This document shows, piece by piece, positions 26,860-35,950 of a stretch of 64,000 nucleotides of DNA. Source of the DNA: Rhodoferax sp. GW822-FHT02A01. GTDB taxonomy: Bacteria; Pseudomonadota; Gammaproteobacteria; Burkholderiales; Burkholderiaceae_C. The position numbers and the translations under genes were made by a program. Below the pieces are notes generated by a model. The model had not been told where the DNA came from. It searched no databases and saw only the letters and a program-made list of their open reading frames with translations. Position 1 is the stretch's first letter. Each line of letters opens with the position of its first letter. The stretch covers positions 2,852,001 through 2,916,000 of the forward strand of contig NZ_CP152376.1 of assembly GCF_038784515.1 (NCBI RefSeq), given 5' to 3'.

Positions 26860-28677
26860 ATGGAAGAACATGTTGGCCTGTGGTGGCACCAGCTGCTCAC
26901 GCGCATGGCGGGGCAGAAAGGCCACGGCGGGTCCGTTGCACTGGATCCCATGCGGGGCGAGCTGGGGCTGCTGTTTCGCGCGCTGGGTGGGGCGCATGGC
27001 CTGAAAGTGGATGCCACGGCCGGAACCCGCCACGGTGCACGCCGCTCGGTGATTGAGCGCATGGCCGGTGTTCGTGCCAAGGTGGAACTGGCCGGCGTGG
27101 ACGCACAGGCCTTGCGCCTGCCAGGCTTGGCGGACGCCTATGCCACCGTTGAACTGAATCAGGCGTTGTACCGCTGGCAGACTGCGTTGTGCGCCGTGGT
27201 CCCCGAGCACGGCAGCTGGGTCACGCGCAACCAGCAAGGCACCATGCATCTGCTGGAAAACTACCGTGGTCTGGCGGCCAGCTACTGGCAGCTGGTGCAG
27301 GCCGAACTGCAGCGCCGCCCCGACCCCGCAACCCTGCCACCTGCCGAGGCGCAGGCTGAGCGCAGCATCCGCCAGGCGCTGCGGCATCCGGACAGTGCCG
27401 TGACGCTGATTCCGGGTGCCCGTGCGCCGGAGCCGGTGTTGCTCTGGCTGGCGCCGGATGCGCGAGGTGCCATGGGTGTCGCCCGCTCGCAGGCAATGGA
27501 GCCGGACGAAGCAACCCGTGCGGGCAGCAGCAAGCAGCAGGATGAAAAGCGCCGCGTGGCAGAAGACGCCGACATGCCCGAGCGCCCTGGCGGCCTGATG
27601 ATGTTCCGGCCGGAGTCCATCTTCAGCTGGTCCGAATATGCCAAAGTGCAGCACGACGTGCAGGAGAACGAGGAGGAGGACCTGGCCCGTGCGGCCGACG
27701 ATCTCGACACCTTGAGCGTTTCGGCGGATCAGCGTCCGGTCGCTCGCGCCCTGCGCATGAACCTGGACCATGCCGCACGCGAGGAGACTGGCCCCACCAG
27801 CGCGGAGCCCGCCATTCTGTTGCCCGAATGGGATTACAAGCGGCAGGTATTGTTGCCCGCGCACTGCAGCGTGCGCATCAGCAGCATGCCCGACGCACCG
27901 GCACGTGCGTTGCCTGAGCGTCTGCGCCAGGAGCAACGCCGTCTGCATCACCAACTGGCGATGCTCGCACCCGAGCGCCAGGTCCGCCGTCGCCAGTCGC
28001 ACGGTGACGAGATCGATCTGGACGCCTTGATCCGTGCCCGCACCGACAGCGGATCCGACCAGCAGGACTGCTACCAGCAGGTGCGGCGCAACCAGCGTGA
28101 CTTGTCTTGCCTGTTGTTGGCCGACCTGTCTTTGTCCACCGACGCAGCCATCAGCGAGAAGCTGCGCGTGATAGATGTCATTCGCGACAGTCTTTCACTC
28201 TTTGCCGAGTCCCTGTCCGACACCCGCGACCGCTTTGCCCTGTATGGATTCAGCTCACGCCAGCGGCATGCCGTGAACATGGTGGAGTTGAAGCATTTTG
28301 ACGAGCCATTCAACGCACGCATCCGCGGTCGCATCGAACAGATCAAGCCAGCCTTCTACACCCGCATGGGCGCGGCGGTGCGCCAGTCCAGCGCCTTGCT
28401 GGCAAAGGAAAAGTCGCGCGAACGCTTGCTGTTGATCCTGACCGACGGCAAGCCCAATGACAACGACTACTACGAAGGCCGCTACGGCATCGAGGACACG
28501 CGCTACGCGCTGAGCGAGGCACGCAAGCAGGGTCTGCGGCCCTTCTGTGTCACGGTGGACCAGACGGCAGAGGACTACTTGCCGCACATCTTTGGCAAGC
28601 ACAGTTTCACCATTGTCAAAAGGCCAGCCGAGCTCCCACGACGCCTGGCACTGCTGTACGCGCAACTGACGCGTTAG
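26860..28677 (+). CDS. norD: NorD: von Willebrand factor A domain protein for NO reductase activation
   Basis: A 605-aa cytoplasmic protein with a C-terminal VWA domain (about residues 410-600). The MIDAS metal site is visible as LLLADLSLSTDA (DxSxS) and LLILTDGKPNDNDYYEG. The N-terminal half is helical and charged. It pairs with NorQ, which starts the same two-gene unit 2 bp upstream, to mature NorB. It ends the norCBEFQD operon. Confidence 0.92.
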   Translation: MEEHVGLWWHQLLTRMAGQKGHGGSVALDPMRGELGLLFRALGGAHGLKVDATAGTRHGARRSVIERMAGVRAKVELAGVDAQALRLPGLADAYATVELNQALYRWQTALCAVVPEHGSWVTRNQQGTMHLLENYRGLAASYWQLVQAELQRRPDPATLPPAEAQAERSIRQALRHPDSAVTLIPGARAPEPVLLWLAPDARGAMGVARSQAMEPDEATRAGSSKQQDEKRRVAEDADMPERPGGLMMFRPESIFSWSEYAKVQHDVQENEEEDLARAADDLDTLSVSADQRPVARALRMNLDHAAREETGPTSAEPAILLPEWDYKRQVLLPAHCSVRISSMPDAPARALPERLRQEQRRLHHQLAMLAPERQVRRRQSHGDEIDLDALIRARTDSGSDQQDCYQQVRRNQRDLSCLLLADLSLSTDAAISEKLRVIDVIRDSLSLFAESLSDTRDRFALYGFSSRQRHAVNMVELKHFDEPFNARIRGRIEQIKPAFYTRMGAAVRQSSALLAKEKSRERLLLILTDGKPNDNDYYEGRYGIEDTRYALSEARKQGLRPFCVTVDQTAEDYLPHIFGKHSFTIVKRPAELPRRLALLYAQLTR

Positions 28678-28683
28678 CGAGCA

Positions 28684-28719
28684 CCTGCGCGGTACGGGCA
28701 ACAGCAATGCTTGCGCAGG
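28684..28719. terminator. Weak hairpin between convergent norD and ybdK-type gene
   Basis: Seven-bp arms CCTGCGC and GCGCAGG enclose a 22-nt loop in the 49-bp gap between two convergent genes. There is no T-run, so the terminator role is tentative. Confidence 0.3.
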
Positions 28720-28726
28720 CCCTGGC

Positions 28727-29842
28727 CTACTGGCGAAACCTCTGAAGAGCGGAATCCACCACACCTTCCAGGCTGCCGCGACTGGCATGTTCGAGGCGCA
28801 GTTGCCGCGCGTCGCTGCCTTCCTTCAGGGTCTGGGAGATATGCTGCAGAGCGGCCGTGCTGCCCAGCGCCTCGGCCTGAGGCTGGATGCGCTCCAATAC
28901 CGAGGCAATGTCATCCACCAGAGGCAGTTGCTCATAGGTCTTTGGATGCACGACGGTGCCGCTCAGACCGAAGCGGCAAGCCTGAAAGCGGTTGTAGTTG
29001 TAGACCAGATAGTCATCCTCCGCCGGCGGGGGCTCGCGCCGCTGCAGCAAGTAGCTGCACAGTGCCTGCAGGTAGCACGCCAGGGCTGCGGCGTGCTCGA
29101 CTGAAAGCGGTGTGTCGCACACCCGCAGCTCGATCGTGCCGTACTCGGGCTTGGGGCGTATGTCCCAGTAGAAGTCCTTCATGCTCTTGACCACGCCGGT
29201 GAATTCCATCTTGGCGAAGTACTGCGACACGAAGTCTTCCCAGCGCAGCATGAAGGGCGCGCGCCCGCTCAGCGGAAAGGCGAATACCGAGTTCAGCCGC
29301 GCCGACTCGAACAAGGTGTCATTGCCCTGCACAAAAGGCGAGGAGGCTGATAGCGCGATGAAGTGCGGCACATAGCGATTGAGTGCATGCAGCAGATACA
29401 GCGCCTCGTCCGCGCTGGCGCAACCTACATGCACGTGCTGGCCAAAGATGGTGAACTGCTTGGTCAGATAGCCATACAGCATGGAGACTTCGAGAAAGCG
29501 GGGCTTCTGGAATATGCGCCGCTCAGACCAATGCTGAAACGGGTGCGTGCCGCCACCGCAGATGCCGATATTGAGGCGGTCACCGGCCTGCAGCAGGGTG
29601 TCCCGTATCTGCCGCAGCTGGGCGAGCAGGGTGGTATGACCGGTGTGCACGTCGGTGGCAATCTCAATCATGCTTTCGGTGACCTCGGGCGTCACGGTGC
29701 CCGGAAAGGGCTTGCGCCGCAGCAACTCCAGCATGTCCGGACTGGCCTCGGTCAGGTCAAAATCGCTGAGGCTGACCAGCTGCAGTTCCAGCTCCACCCC
29801 CAGGCTCAAGGACTGTGACGATTTGAAGGATTCCAGAGGCAT
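28727..29842 (-). CDS. YbdK family carboxylate-amine ligase (glutamate-cysteine ligase type 2)
   Basis: A 371-aa GCS2-family enzyme with [11 protein letters not shown] (metal-binding Glu residues), [13 protein letters not shown] and [13 protein letters not shown], and the [21 protein letters not shown] segment. E. coli YbdK has weak gamma-glutamyl-cysteine ligase activity, but the true substrate is usually unknown. The length equals the family norm. It starts 12 bp after the antiporter gene, so the two are likely co-transcribed. Confidence 0.88.
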   Translation of the reverse strand: MPLESFKSSQSLSLGVELELQLVSLSDFDLTEASPDMLELLRRKPFPGTVTPEVTESMIEIATDVHTGHTTLLAQLRQIRDTLLQAGDRLNIGICGGGTHPFQHWSERRIFQKPRFLEVSMLYGYLTKQFTIFGQHVHVGCASADEALYLLHALNRYVPHFIALSASSPFVQGNDTLFESARLNSVFAFPLSGRAPFMLRWEDFVSQYFAKMEFTGVVKSMKDFYWDIRPKPEYGTIELRVCDTPLSVEHAAALACYLQALCSYLLQRREPPPAEDDYLVYNYNRFQACRFGLSGTVVHPKTYEQLPLVDDIASVLERIQPQAEALGSTAALQHISQTLKEGSDARQLRLEHASRGSLEGVVDSALQRFRQ

Positions 29843-29854
29843 GGGCTGCTCGCT

Positions 29855-31033
29855 TCAGGGCTTCGGCGTTTCATGGGCCCAGGCCAGTGACCATTGCACC
29901 AGGATAGGTCCGAGGATTTCCAGCGCCAGCGTGGCGGTGGCCAATGGGATCAGCTGATCCACCATCTTGCTGCTCAGGGAGTTGGTTTGCTCCAACACCA
30001 GAATCACAAAGGCGGGCGTGGGCGCACACGCCAGGCCTATGAGCAGTCCCTTGCGCCAGTGGATGCCGCTGGCATGGGAGAACAGACCGATGCCCAGGAT
30101 CTTGGCGCACTGGCGGGCGAGAATGAAAGCCAGGCCCAGGCTGGCGCCCGCGACTACCTGCGGCCATGTCAACCGCGAGGAAATGAATACAAACAGCAAG
30201 ATGGAGAACAGCTCACCCAATGCGCCAAACCCGCGCTGGGAGGAGTTGAGCACCATGCGCCGGTGCCGTGCATGCACCCCGTAGGTGAGCGCCGCCAGCA
30301 CGGGCGAGAGCCGCATGCCGTAAGTCAGCGCTACCAGGCAGAGCAGCACGATCGTGAAGGCCAGGGTGCTGTCCTGGCTGGCACGCTTGGTGATACGCAG
30401 CAGCACCGGTGCCAGCATGCCGGCCAGCAAACCCAGCAGCACGGAGGCCGCCAGCACCACAAGGCTGTTGTAGGCTGCCTTCCAGATGTTGCCGGAGGTC
30501 TGCAGCACTGCCCAACCCAGAATGATCTTGAAGACGAATACCGCCAGCACCGTGTTCATGGTCGAGAGGTGCAGCAGCCGCTCGGTGGCCTGCCCTGAGC
30601 TGCGCGACTCGGTAATCACGCGCACCATGGTTGCCGGTGAACTGGCCATGGCCAGCGCCGAGAGCAACAGGGCGTTGGTCATCGGTTGCTCATAGGCAGT
30701 CAGCACGAAATAGACGGCCGCAAAACACAGGCCTGACTCGGCAAGACTGCTCACCGCAATCCAGGGGTTCACCAGCAGCCAGCGCAAATTGATGCGGTAG
30801 CCGCATTCAAAGAGGATCAGGCTGAAGGCCATGGTGGCGATCAGCAGCACCATGCCCGATTGGGTCTGTGGCAGCAGGCCCAGTTGTCCCGGGGCCAGCA
30901 GGAAGCCGATCAGGGCGTATGCACTGAGCCGTGGCAGCTTGGCCAGCTGGTAGCCGTATTCGCCCGCGAGCCACGCGACCAGAATGGTGATGGGCCAAGC
31001 GGCATCCATGAGCAGGGGGACCAGCTGGTTCAT
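29855..31033 (-). CDS. Cation:proton antiporter (CPA2/KefB-type) membrane protein
   Basis: A 392-aa protein with about 12 hydrophobic segments and no cytoplasmic RCK/TrkA-N domain, so it is a membrane domain only. Landmarks are LSAYALIGFLLAPGQLGLL and LLSALAMASSPATMVRVITESRSSGQATERLLHLSTMNTVLAVFVF, as in Na+/H+ or K+/H+ exchangers. I start at MNQLVPLL rather than nine codons upstream because the earlier start precedes a polar stretch not expected here. The transported ion is unknown. Confidence 0.75.
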   Translation of the reverse strand: MNQLVPLLMDAAWPITILVAWLAGEYGYQLAKLPRLSAYALIGFLLAPGQLGLLPQTQSGMVLLIATMAFSLILFECGYRINLRWLLVNPWIAVSSLAESGLCFAAVYFVLTAYEQPMTNALLLSALAMASSPATMVRVITESRSSGQATERLLHLSTMNTVLAVFVFKIILGWAVLQTSGNIWKAAYNSLVVLAASVLLGLLAGMLAPVLLRITKRASQDSTLAFTIVLLCLVALTYGMRLSPVLAALTYGVHARHRRMVLNSSQRGFGALGELFSILLFVFISSRLTWPQVVAGASLGLAFILARQCAKILGIGLFSHASGIHWRKGLLIGLACAPTPAFVILVLEQTNSLSSKMVDQLIPLATATLALEILGPILVQWSLAWAHETPKP

Positions 31034-31256
31034 GGCATGGCATCCGTGCTGGTGTCGCACATGCGGCCTGCAGCCAATGCATGGTTCTCTCCACCTCGAG
31101 CGCTGTTCATTCAGGGCACGATTTGTTGATCATCGCGCCATGCTACGTCGGCTGTTTGTCAGAAGCTGCAACCAGTTGTAAGTGACTGTTGCGGTGCTGT
31201 CGGGCGTACGTGGAAACGGCAGTTGCTGGTGCTGCGGGCAGACCGCCCCCGAACAT

Positions 31257-32282
31257 TCAAGTGCTTTGGCGCGGTACCAGGCTATAGCCCAGATCCAGAC
31301 TGTGCGTTTCGACGGGCTCCTCGCGCATCAGTTTCAACAGCATGGTCGCGGAGGCCTCGCCCACCTTGTCCAGCGGCGTGTGCACCGTGGTCAGCGGCGG
31401 GTTCATCAGGTCGCTGCCGCGCAGGTCATTAAAACCTGCGATTGCCACTCGGGCGGGCACCTCTACCCCGAGCCGGTTGGCCGTGAGCAGGGCGCCTTGC
31501 GCCAAGTCGTCGTTGCAGAAGAAGATGGCGTCCAGAGGGGGCTGCTGCCCCATGATCTGTTCGAACATGACGCCACCCAGCTCCATGCTGGAGGGCGCAG
31601 GATTCATCCACTCCAGTGTGGGCGCATACAGACCGGCCTCGGTCAGGGCCTTGCGCCAACCATTGAGCCGCTGCAGGGTGCGCGGATCCAGCTGAGCGGC
31701 GGCAAAGGCAATGCGCTTTCTGCCCTTGGCCAGCAGGTGCCGCGTCATGTCATACGCGGCATCCTCCTGCGAGAAGCCCACGCTGTACACATCCGTGCGG
31801 GTGGAGGTCTCCATCAGGTAGACGCAGGGCACGCCGCTGCTTTCAATCAGCTTTTGCGCTGCGGGAGTCCGGTCAAAGCCGGTGACAAGCAGGCCTGCCG
31901 GGCGGTGCATCAGCTGTTCGCGCAGCAGCTGCTCTTCTTCTGCCGGGTTGTAGTGGGTCACGCTGATGAAGGTCTGGAAACCCTCGCGGCGCAGACCGAG
32001 TTGCACCGCCTCCAGCAGCGTCACGAAAAGTTCGTTGGAGAGCAGAGGAATCAGGACAGCCACATGGTTGCTGCGATGCGAAGCCAGCGCGCGGGCAGCG
32101 GGGTCGGGTACGTACCCCAGCTTTTCCGCAACCGCCCGCACCCGCTCCACCAGTACCGGGTCGACAGCGCGCTTGCCGCTCAGGGCGCGTGATGCAGTCA
32201 TGGCACTCACACCTGCCGCCGCCGCAACATCTGCCAGCGTGATGCGTCCGGTAGCCCTTTGCCGCGGGTTTTCTTTCTTCAT
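31257..32282 (-). CDS. LacI family transcriptional regulator of gluconate genes (GntR/IdnR-like)
   Basis: A 341-aa regulator. Residues about 12-60 form the LacI HTH and hinge (ITLADVAAAAGVSAMTASRALSGKRAVDP), and the rest is a periplasmic-binding-protein-like sensor domain. It is divergent from gntK and the TRAP genes. The gap contains two palindromic sites with central GCGC of LacI-family type. I start at MKKENP; a TTG five codons upstream is less likely. The inducer is inferred to be gluconate. Confidence 0.88.
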   Translation of the reverse strand: MKKENPRQRATGRITLADVAAAAGVSAMTASRALSGKRAVDPVLVERVRAVAEKLGYVPDPAARALASHRSNHVAVLIPLLSNELFVTLLEAVQLGLRREGFQTFISVTHYNPAEEEQLLREQLMHRPAGLLVTGFDRTPAAQKLIESSGVPCVYLMETSTRTDVYSVGFSQEDAAYDMTRHLLAKGRKRIAFAAAQLDPRTLQRLNGWRKALTEAGLYAPTLEWMNPAPSSMELGGVMFEQIMGQQPPLDAIFFCNDDLAQGALLTANRLGVEVPARVAIAGFNDLRGSDLMNPPLTTVHTPLDKVGEASATMLLKLMREEPVETHSLDLGYSLVPRQST

Positions 32283-32340
32283 GATGATGTGGGTCAAGTC
32301 ACAGGGTTTTTACTGATATGGATTGTCGCCATCTCGTTTA

Positions 32341-32354
32341 GGATAGCGCTATCC
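32341..32354. promoter_or_regulatory. LacI-type operator, distal site of gluconate operon
   Basis: GGATAGCGCTATCC is a perfect 14-bp palindrome between the divergent LacI-type regulator and gntK. A near copy lies 83 bp downstream. Confidence 0.7.
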
Positions 32355-32423
32355 GAAAATACTCGATTGCCAATATTAGCCATATTTTGCTGCAGATCGA
32401 GTGTTCTTTTTTTGAATTTGTCA

Positions 32424-32437
32424 GGATAGCGCTAACC
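32424..32437. promoter_or_regulatory. LacI-type operator, proximal site at gntK
   Basis: GGATAGCGCTAACC differs from the distal operator at one position and ends only 5 bp before the gntK start codon. Repressor bound here would block initiation or elongation. The 83-bp centre-to-centre distance is near eight helical turns, compatible with looping between the two sites. Confidence 0.65.
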
Positions 32438-32442
32438 AAAAA

Positions 32443-32949
32443 ATGAGACCGATGATTGTCATTATGGGGGTTGCCGGATGCGGCAAGTCGAGTCTGGCGC
32501 AAGCCCTGGCTCGAGCGGAATCCTGCGCCTTGATTGAGGGTGACGACTTCCATAGTCCGGCCAGCCGCGAGAAGATGTCCAAGGGCATTGCCTTGACCGA
32601 CGAGGACCGTGCCGGATGGTTGTCCGTGCTTGCCGCGGAAATCCAGAAACATACGGAGGGCGTGGTGTTGACCTGTTCCGCATTGAAGAAGTCCTACCGC
32701 GATCGTCTGCGCCAGAGCGTGCCGACGCTGCAATTTGCCTTTCTGGAAATTGGCAGGGAAGAGGCACAGCGTCGCGTCGTGGCGCGCGCAGCTTCGCATT
32801 TCTTCAACGCCGGCCTGGTGGACAACCAATTCGCCACGCTGGAGTCGCCCGTGGGCGAGGCTGGCGTGATCCGGCTGGATGCCGCCGCGCCACTGGAGTC
32901 CCTGCAAACGCAGGTGTCGCAGTGGCTGCATCGGCAGGCACCGGTCTGA
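32443..32949 (+). CDS. gntK: Gluconokinase
   Basis: A 168-aa P-loop kinase phosphorylating D-gluconate to 6-phosphogluconate. Walker A is IVIMGVAGCGKSSLAQAL, followed by the GntK signature EGDDFHSPASREKMSKGIALTDEDRAGWL and LTCSALKKSYRDRLR. It heads an operon with TRAP QMP genes, so these very probably import gluconate or a related sugar acid. Confidence 0.94.
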   Translation: MRPMIVIMGVAGCGKSSLAQALARAESCALIEGDDFHSPASREKMSKGIALTDEDRAGWLSVLAAEIQKHTEGVVLTCSALKKSYRDRLRQSVPTLQFAFLEIGREEAQRRVVARAASHFFNAGLVDNQFATLESPVGEAGVIRLDAAAPLESLQTQVSQWLHRQAPV

Positions 32950-33008
32950 ATGCGGCTATCCATCGACTGAACCCGACCCACCCCACACTTAAGAAACTGG
33001 AGAACGTG

Positions 33009-33563
33009 ATGACTTTGAACATGCTCGTAGTCGAGCACCTGGTGGAGAAGCTGATGGCACTGGCCCTGGGGCTGATTGTGCTGCTGGTGTTTTCCAACGT
33101 GCTGGGCCGCTACGCCTTGGGTACCAGCTTTGCAGGGGCGGAAGAACTCTCGCGCCTGCTGTTCGTCTGGCTGGTGTTTCTGGGCGCCATCCTCACGCTG
33201 CGCCGCCGCGCCCATCTGGGGGTTGAGCTGGTGCAGGCGCGCTTGCCGCGCTGGGCCCGCAAAATCTGCGCTGTGATCACGCATCTGCTGACGCTGTATG
33301 CGCTCTGGCTGTTCCTGGTGGGCAGCTGGACACAGACCGAGATCGGCCTGCATAACTACTCCACCGTGCTGCGTTTTCCCAATGCATTCATCGCGTCCGC
33401 AGGCCTGGTCTGCGCCGCTTCCATGATCCTGATCGTGGCGTCCAACCTGCTGAAGATTGTCATCAACCATCCGGGTGCGGTCATGGCCGGCGACCCGCCA
33501 GCGCAAACCGAGTCGTCGGATGGGCACGTCGCCCATGCGAACGCACAAGGAGATGTGCAATGA
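33009..33563 (+). CDS. TRAP transporter small permease subunit (DctQ family), sugar acid
   Basis: A 184-aa protein with four hydrophobic segments and the DctQ core NVLGRYALGTSFAGAEELSR followed by LLFVWLVFLGAILTLRRRAHLGVE. I start at the ATG before TLNMLVV, 59 bp after gntK; upstream in-frame codons overlap gntK. Its stop overlaps the next start as ATGA. Confidence 0.88.
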   Translation: MTLNMLVVEHLVEKLMALALGLIVLLVFSNVLGRYALGTSFAGAEELSRLLFVWLVFLGAILTLRRRAHLGVELVQARLPRWARKICAVITHLLTLYALWLFLVGSWTQTEIGLHNYSTVLRFPNAFIASAGLVCAASMILIVASNLLKIVINHPGAVMAGDPPAQTESSDGHVAHANAQGDVQ

Positions 33564-34837
33564 GCATCCTGATCTTCCTGAGCACGCTGATCGTGCTGAT
33601 TGTGCTGGGCATGCCGATTGCGTTTGCCCTGATGCTCACGGGCGTGGCCCTGATGTACCAGCTGAACTTCTTCGATGCCCAGCTGGTGGCACAGAACATG
33701 ATTGCCGGTGCGGACATCTATCCGCTGATGGCAGTGCCCTGTTTCATCCTGGCGGGCGAACTGATGAATGCGGGCGGCATTTCCAAACGCATCATCAACC
33801 TGGCGGTCAGCATGGTCGGCCACATCCAGGGTGGACTGGGCTATGTGGCCATCGCCGCCACGCTGTTGCTGGGCTGCTTTTCCGGTTCGGCACTGGCGGA
33901 TACTGCTGCAGTGGCCACCCTGCTGATCCCGATGATGCGCGACAACGGCTACCCCGTGGCGCGCTCGGCCGGACTCATCGCAGCCGGTGGCGTGATCGCC
34001 CCCATCGTTCCGCCGTCCATGCCGTTCATCATCTTTGGTGTGACCACCAATACGTCGGTGAGCGCGCTGTTTGTCGCCGGTATCGTGCCCGCTCTGCTAC
34101 GTGCGGGCGGACTGGTGCTGGTCTGGGCCATGCTGTCGCGCACCATGAAGGTCAATCTGCAGCGCAAGCAGACCTGGGGCGAGCGTCTGCATGCCTTTAC
34201 CGATGCACTGTGGGCGCTGGTTCTGCCGGTCGTCATCATCGGTGGTCTGCGGGGCGGCATCTTCACGCCGACCGAAGCGTCGGCCGTAGCTGCCGTGTAT
34301 GCCTTGTTCGTCAGCCTGTTCGTGTACGGCGAAGTGAAGCTCAAGCATCTGAAAGGCCTGATGGTCAATGCAGGCCGCACCACCAGCACGGTGATGTTTC
34401 TGTGTGCCGCGGCCTTCGTGTCCTCGTACATGGTGACGCTGGCGGATCTGCCAGCCCAGGTCACGGACTTCCTGGGCCCAATGATGGGTCACCCGCGTGT
34501 GCTGATGGCGGCCATCATGTTGTTGCTGCTGCTCATTGGCAATGTGATGGACCTGACCCCCACCATTCTGGTGATGGGCCCGGTGCTGATGCCCATCGTC
34601 ATCGTGGCGGGTATCGATCCGACTTACTTTGGCGTGATGTTCATTTTGGTTGGCACGCTGGGTCTGATCCATCCGCCGGTGTGTACCGTGCTCAACGTCG
34701 TGTGCGGTGTGGCCAAGATTTCGCTGGAGAGCGCCACGCGCGGCGTCTGGCCCTTCCTGCTGGCCGAAGCCGTACTGGTATTCCTGTTTGTTGCCTTCCC
34801 CGGCTTCATCACCGTTCCGATGACCTGGTTCCATTAA
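33560..34837 (+). CDS. TRAP transporter large permease subunit (DctM family), sugar acid
   Basis: A 425-aa membrane protein with about 12 helices. DctM signatures are GMPIAFALMLTGVALMY, FSGSALADTAAVATLLIPMM, GGVIAPIVPPSMPFIIFG and LGLIHPPVCTVLNVVCGV. It is coupled to the small subunit by ATGA and followed 22 bp later by the binding-protein gene, giving the order Q-M-P, the reverse of the malonate cluster's P-Q-M. Confidence 0.9.
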   Translation: MSILIFLSTLIVLIVLGMPIAFALMLTGVALMYQLNFFDAQLVAQNMIAGADIYPLMAVPCFILAGELMNAGGISKRIINLAVSMVGHIQGGLGYVAIAATLLLGCFSGSALADTAAVATLLIPMMRDNGYPVARSAGLIAAGGVIAPIVPPSMPFIIFGVTTNTSVSALFVAGIVPALLRAGGLVLVWAMLSRTMKVNLQRKQTWGERLHAFTDALWALVLPVVIIGGLRGGIFTPTEASAVAAVYALFVSLFVYGEVKLKHLKGLMVNAGRTTSTVMFLCAAAFVSSYMVTLADLPAQVTDFLGPMMGHPRVLMAAIMLLLLLIGNVMDLTPTILVMGPVLMPIVIVAGIDPTYFGVMFILVGTLGLIHPPVCTVLNVVCGVAKISLESATRGVWPFLLAEAVLVFLFVAFPGFITVPMTWFH

Positions 34838-34859
34838 CCCTTCACAACCGAGACTGACC

Positions 34860-35864
34860 ATGAAAAAAATCGCAAAACTCGTACTTGCCACAGCCATTGC
34901 CGCTTCGTGTGCAAGCGCTTTCGCCGCGGACTTCCAGACCCGCATCATCCGCTTCGGCTACGGCCTGGCGGAAGACAGCAACCAGGGGCGCGCAGTCAAG
35001 GCTTTCGCGGAAGACCTGTCCAAGCGCACCGGGGGCAAATTCAGGGCCAAGGGCTTTGCCAGCGCCAGCCTGGGCAATGACAACCAGATGCAGAACGCAC
35101 TCATCGGTGGCGCCCAGGAAATGACCGTGGTGTCCACCGCCACCCTGGTCGGTATCGATGACTCGTTTGGTATCTACGACTTGCCCTTCGTATTTCGCAG
35201 CGAGCAGGAAGCCGATGCCATTCTGGACGGCGCCTTTGGCAAGAAGTTGGCTACCAAGCTGGAAGCCAAAGGCCTGATCGGCCTGGTGTACTGGGAAAAC
35301 GGTTTTCGCAATCTGACCAACTCCAAGCACCCCATCACCAAGATGGAAGACATGCAGGGCATCAAGCTGCGCGTGATGCAAAACCCGGTGTACATCGACA
35401 TGTTCAATGGTTTTGGTGCCAACGCCATTCCGCTGGCCTTCTCGGAACTGTTTACTGCGCTGGAATCGCACACGGTGGATGGCCAGGAAAATCCGGTCAA
35501 CACCATCCAGTCGAGCAAGTTCTATGAGGTGCAGAAGTACCTCACCATCACCAAGCACGTCTACAGTCCCTGGATCGTGCTGGCCAGCAAGAAGTGGTGG
35601 GATGGCCTGAACGCTGACGAGAAGAAGGCCATCCAGGATGCGGCCATCACCTCGCGCGACTTTGAACGCAAGGACAGCCGTGAAGCCGGTGCCAAAGCAC
35701 TCGATACGCTCAAGCAAAAGGGCATGCAGGTCACCTTGCTGAGCACCAAAGAGGCAGATCGCCTGCAAGACGCAGCGCGCCCGGCCATCGCCAAGTTCTC
35801 GGCCAATGGCCACGCTGAGCTGGTCAAGGAACTGCAGGCCGAGTTGGCCAAGGTTCGCAAGTAA
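34860..35864 (+). CDS. TRAP transporter substrate-binding protein (DctP family), probably gluconate
   Basis: A 334-aa periplasmic protein with a clear signal peptide (KKIAKLVLATAIAAS, cleavage near AFAAD). The DctP motifs MEDMQGIKLRVMQNPVYIDM and IPLAFSELFTALESHTVDGQENP are present, including the conserved Arg of the IKLRV segment. The gluconate assignment rests on gntK in the same operon. A strong hairpin follows the gene. Confidence 0.88.
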   Translation: MKKIAKLVLATAIAASCASAFAADFQTRIIRFGYGLAEDSNQGRAVKAFAEDLSKRTGGKFRAKGFASASLGNDNQMQNALIGGAQEMTVVSTATLVGIDDSFGIYDLPFVFRSEQEADAILDGAFGKKLATKLEAKGLIGLVYWENGFRNLTNSKHPITKMEDMQGIKLRVMQNPVYIDMFNGFGANAIPLAFSELFTALESHTVDGQENPVNTIQSSKFYEVQKYLTITKHVYSPWIVLASKKWWDGLNADEKKAIQDAAITSRDFERKDSREAGAKALDTLKQKGMQVTLLSTKEADRLQDAARPAIAKFSANGHAELVKELQAELAKVRK

Positions 35865-35874
35865 GACGCCAAAG

Positions 35875-35902
35875 ACTGACTTGGCTTCAACGCCAAGTCA
35901 GT
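35875..35902 (+). terminator. Strong hairpin after the gluconate TRAP operon
   Basis: An 11-bp perfect stem (ACTGACTTGGC / GCCAAGTCAGT) with a 6-nt loop begins 11 bp after the TRAP binding-protein stop. No clear T-run follows on the plus strand. It separates two convergent transcription units. Confidence 0.6.
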
Positions 35903-35950
35903 TGACGGTCGCAATGTGGCTCCAGCTGGCAATACGCGCCTTAGAACAAT

